In this document: positions 5,834-6,545 of the stretch, one piece after another
How the letters are laid out: every line of letters begins with the position of its first letter
Position numbering within the stretch: the stretch's first letter is position 1
From: CBDUQI01 sp965369325
Lineage (GTDB): Bacteria > Pseudomonadota > Gammaproteobacteria > Steroidobacterales > JBCBZW01
Reading direction: 5' to 3'
Assembly: GCA_965369325.1 (NCBI GenBank)
Contig: CBDUQI010000275.1
Coordinates: forward strand, 1 to 6,545
Length of the DNA stretch: 6,545 bases
Notes under the pieces: model-generated
What the model was told of the DNA's origin: nothing
Databases searched by the model: none
The model's input: only the letters and a program-made list of their open reading frames with translations
Translations under genes and position numbers: made by a program

Positions 5834-6545
5834 TCTCATTATCCTGTAAGTGCGCCAGCAGCGGGTCCAGATACGGCGCATAGTGTTTCCATGCGGCAAG
5901 TGAGCTTCGATAGATAGGAGTTCGTACCTGGCTGGCACTGGGTGTTTTCACTATTCTTTCGGTTTGGTGAAACTGCAGGACGCGTGGATCGAATGCCAGG
6001 CCAAGAAAGTCCAGCAGACGCGCACTGTGCGCTGGCAGATCATCTATCATCGACTCGTATTGCAATTCAACCATCCGATTGCCCACGTGATTTGCCCAAT
6101 GCTGCATTAACTCGCGGTAGCGACGATAGTATCGCCCGAGGGCATCCAGATTGTGCGCGTAGGCGTGGGATTTTTCGAACGGCAATTTAAAAATCGACAA
6201 GCAGTTCGCCGCTGGATGCCGGGTGCAGTGAATAAACCGTGCCTGCGGCAATACCGCGCTAATCAATCCGATGTACTGGAAATTCATCGGGGTCTTGTCG
6301 ATCACCATCGACGCCCCCTCCCCGCGTTGCCTCAGGCGCTGCAAGTACATCTGCCCTAGCTCACCGCGCTGCCCATCGCTCAGGTGCTTGTAGCACTCGG
6401 GGAATGAGTGCCCCGTTATGCGCTTGGCCTCGGCGACCAAATCCTCCATGAAACTGAGCTCCCCGGCGCCGCTTACAGCCGGATGTGAACTCAGCACCTG
6501 TTCCGCCAGACTGGTCCCTGATCTGGGCATACCCAGCACGAATAC
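5826..6545 (-). CDS. Sulfotransferase domain of a TPR-type sulfotransferase family protein (5' end outside window)
   Basis: The frame is open to the right window edge, and its visible N-terminus (VFVLGMPRSGTSL) already lies inside the 5' PAPS-binding loop, so the gene begins beyond 6545. The GTG at 6539 is not a real start. The visible 239 residues show the Sulfotransfer_3-type pattern. The 5'-PSB loop is GMPRSGTSL (5-13), followed by EQVLSSHPAVSGAGEL and DKTPMNFQYIG (83-93). The 3'-PSB region is RFIHCTRHPAANCLSIF, with Arg109 and Ser117 as likely 3'-phosphate ligands. Then come LQYESMIDD and the C-terminal SASQVRTPIYRSS...W..Y. These endings are typical of proteins with TPR repeats in front of the sulfotransferase domain; the TPR part cannot be seen here. 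The enzyme would transfer sulfate from PAPS to a hydroxyl or amine on an unknown acceptor. Its stop overlaps the symporter start by 8 bases, so the two are probably cotranscribed. Confidence 0.88.
   Translation of the reverse strand, partial: VFVLGMPRSGTSLAEQVLSSHPAVSGAGELSFMEDLVAEAKRITGHSFPECYKHLSDGQRGELGQMYLQRLRQRGEGASMVIDKTPMNFQYIGLISAVLPQARFIHCTRHPAANCLSIFKLPFEKSHAYAHNLDALGRYYRRYRELMQHWANHVGNRMVELQYESMIDDLPAHSARLLDFLGLAFDPRVLQFHQTERIVKTPSASQVRTPIYRSSLAAWKHYAPYLDPLLAHLQDNENE
5842..5845 (-). promoter_or_regulatory. Ribosome binding site of the symporter, inside the sulfotransferase gene
   Basis: On the minus strand AGGA (complement of 5842-5845, within CAGGAT) lies 8 bases before the ATG at 5833. 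It lies only 2 bases before an earlier in-frame ATG at 5839. The spacing decides for 5833. The site is embedded in the last codons of the sulfotransferase, as expected for translational coupling. Confidence 0.7.

Noticed and set aside
5834..5938. 35-residue N-terminal extension of the symporter
   Set aside because: It is Arg-rich and not hydrophobic, overlaps the conserved sulfotransferase C-terminus, and lacks a ribosome site. The ATG at 5833 has one at the right spacing.

Overview
The window is a compact, gene-dense stretch of bacterial chromosome of moderately high GC content. It holds six protein-coding genes, two of them cut by the window edges, and almost no non-coding DNA. The families present are a CRTAC1-type FG-GAP/ASPIC lipoprotein with a Cys-polyGly mature N-terminus, SnoaL/NTF2-like proteins, a sodium:solute symporter and a TPR-type sulfotransferase. 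Together with Shine-Dalgarno sites and tight gene overlaps they suggest a Gram-negative proteobacterium, most plausibly a marine gammaproteobacterium. That placement is an inference from family content, not a measured result. I see no RNA gene, CRISPR array, insertion sequence, integrase or attachment site.

Layout from left to right: (1) the C-terminal 73 residues of a probable alpha/beta hydrolase (+, 1-222). (2) Three bases later and convergent with it, a secreted lipoprotein with a predicted seven-repeat Ca-binding beta-propeller and a C-terminal ASPIC/UnbV domain (-, ending at 226). (3) A divergent intergenic region of about 127 bp with one candidate sigma70-type promoter facing right. 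(4) Two successive + strand genes (2072-3211 and 3208/3211-4233), each encoding two SnoaL-like (NTF2-fold) domains and joined by an ATGATG/TGATG overlap. (5) A convergent 8-bp overlap into the stop of a sodium:solute symporter (-, 4226-5833). (6) Upstream of it on the - strand, an 8-bp ATGAATGA-type overlap with the 3' end of a sulfotransferase (-, 5826 to beyond 6545).

There appear to be two coupled pairs: SnoaL pair rightward, and sulfotransferase then symporter leftward. The lipoprotein stands alone. A reasonable but unproven reading is that this is accessory metabolism: the symporter imports a small organic solute, the SnoaL-like proteins and the hydrolase act on small molecules in the cytoplasm, and the sulfotransferase modifies some acceptor. 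No substrate can be read from the sequence. The least explained part is the adjacent pair of double-domain SnoaL-like proteins.
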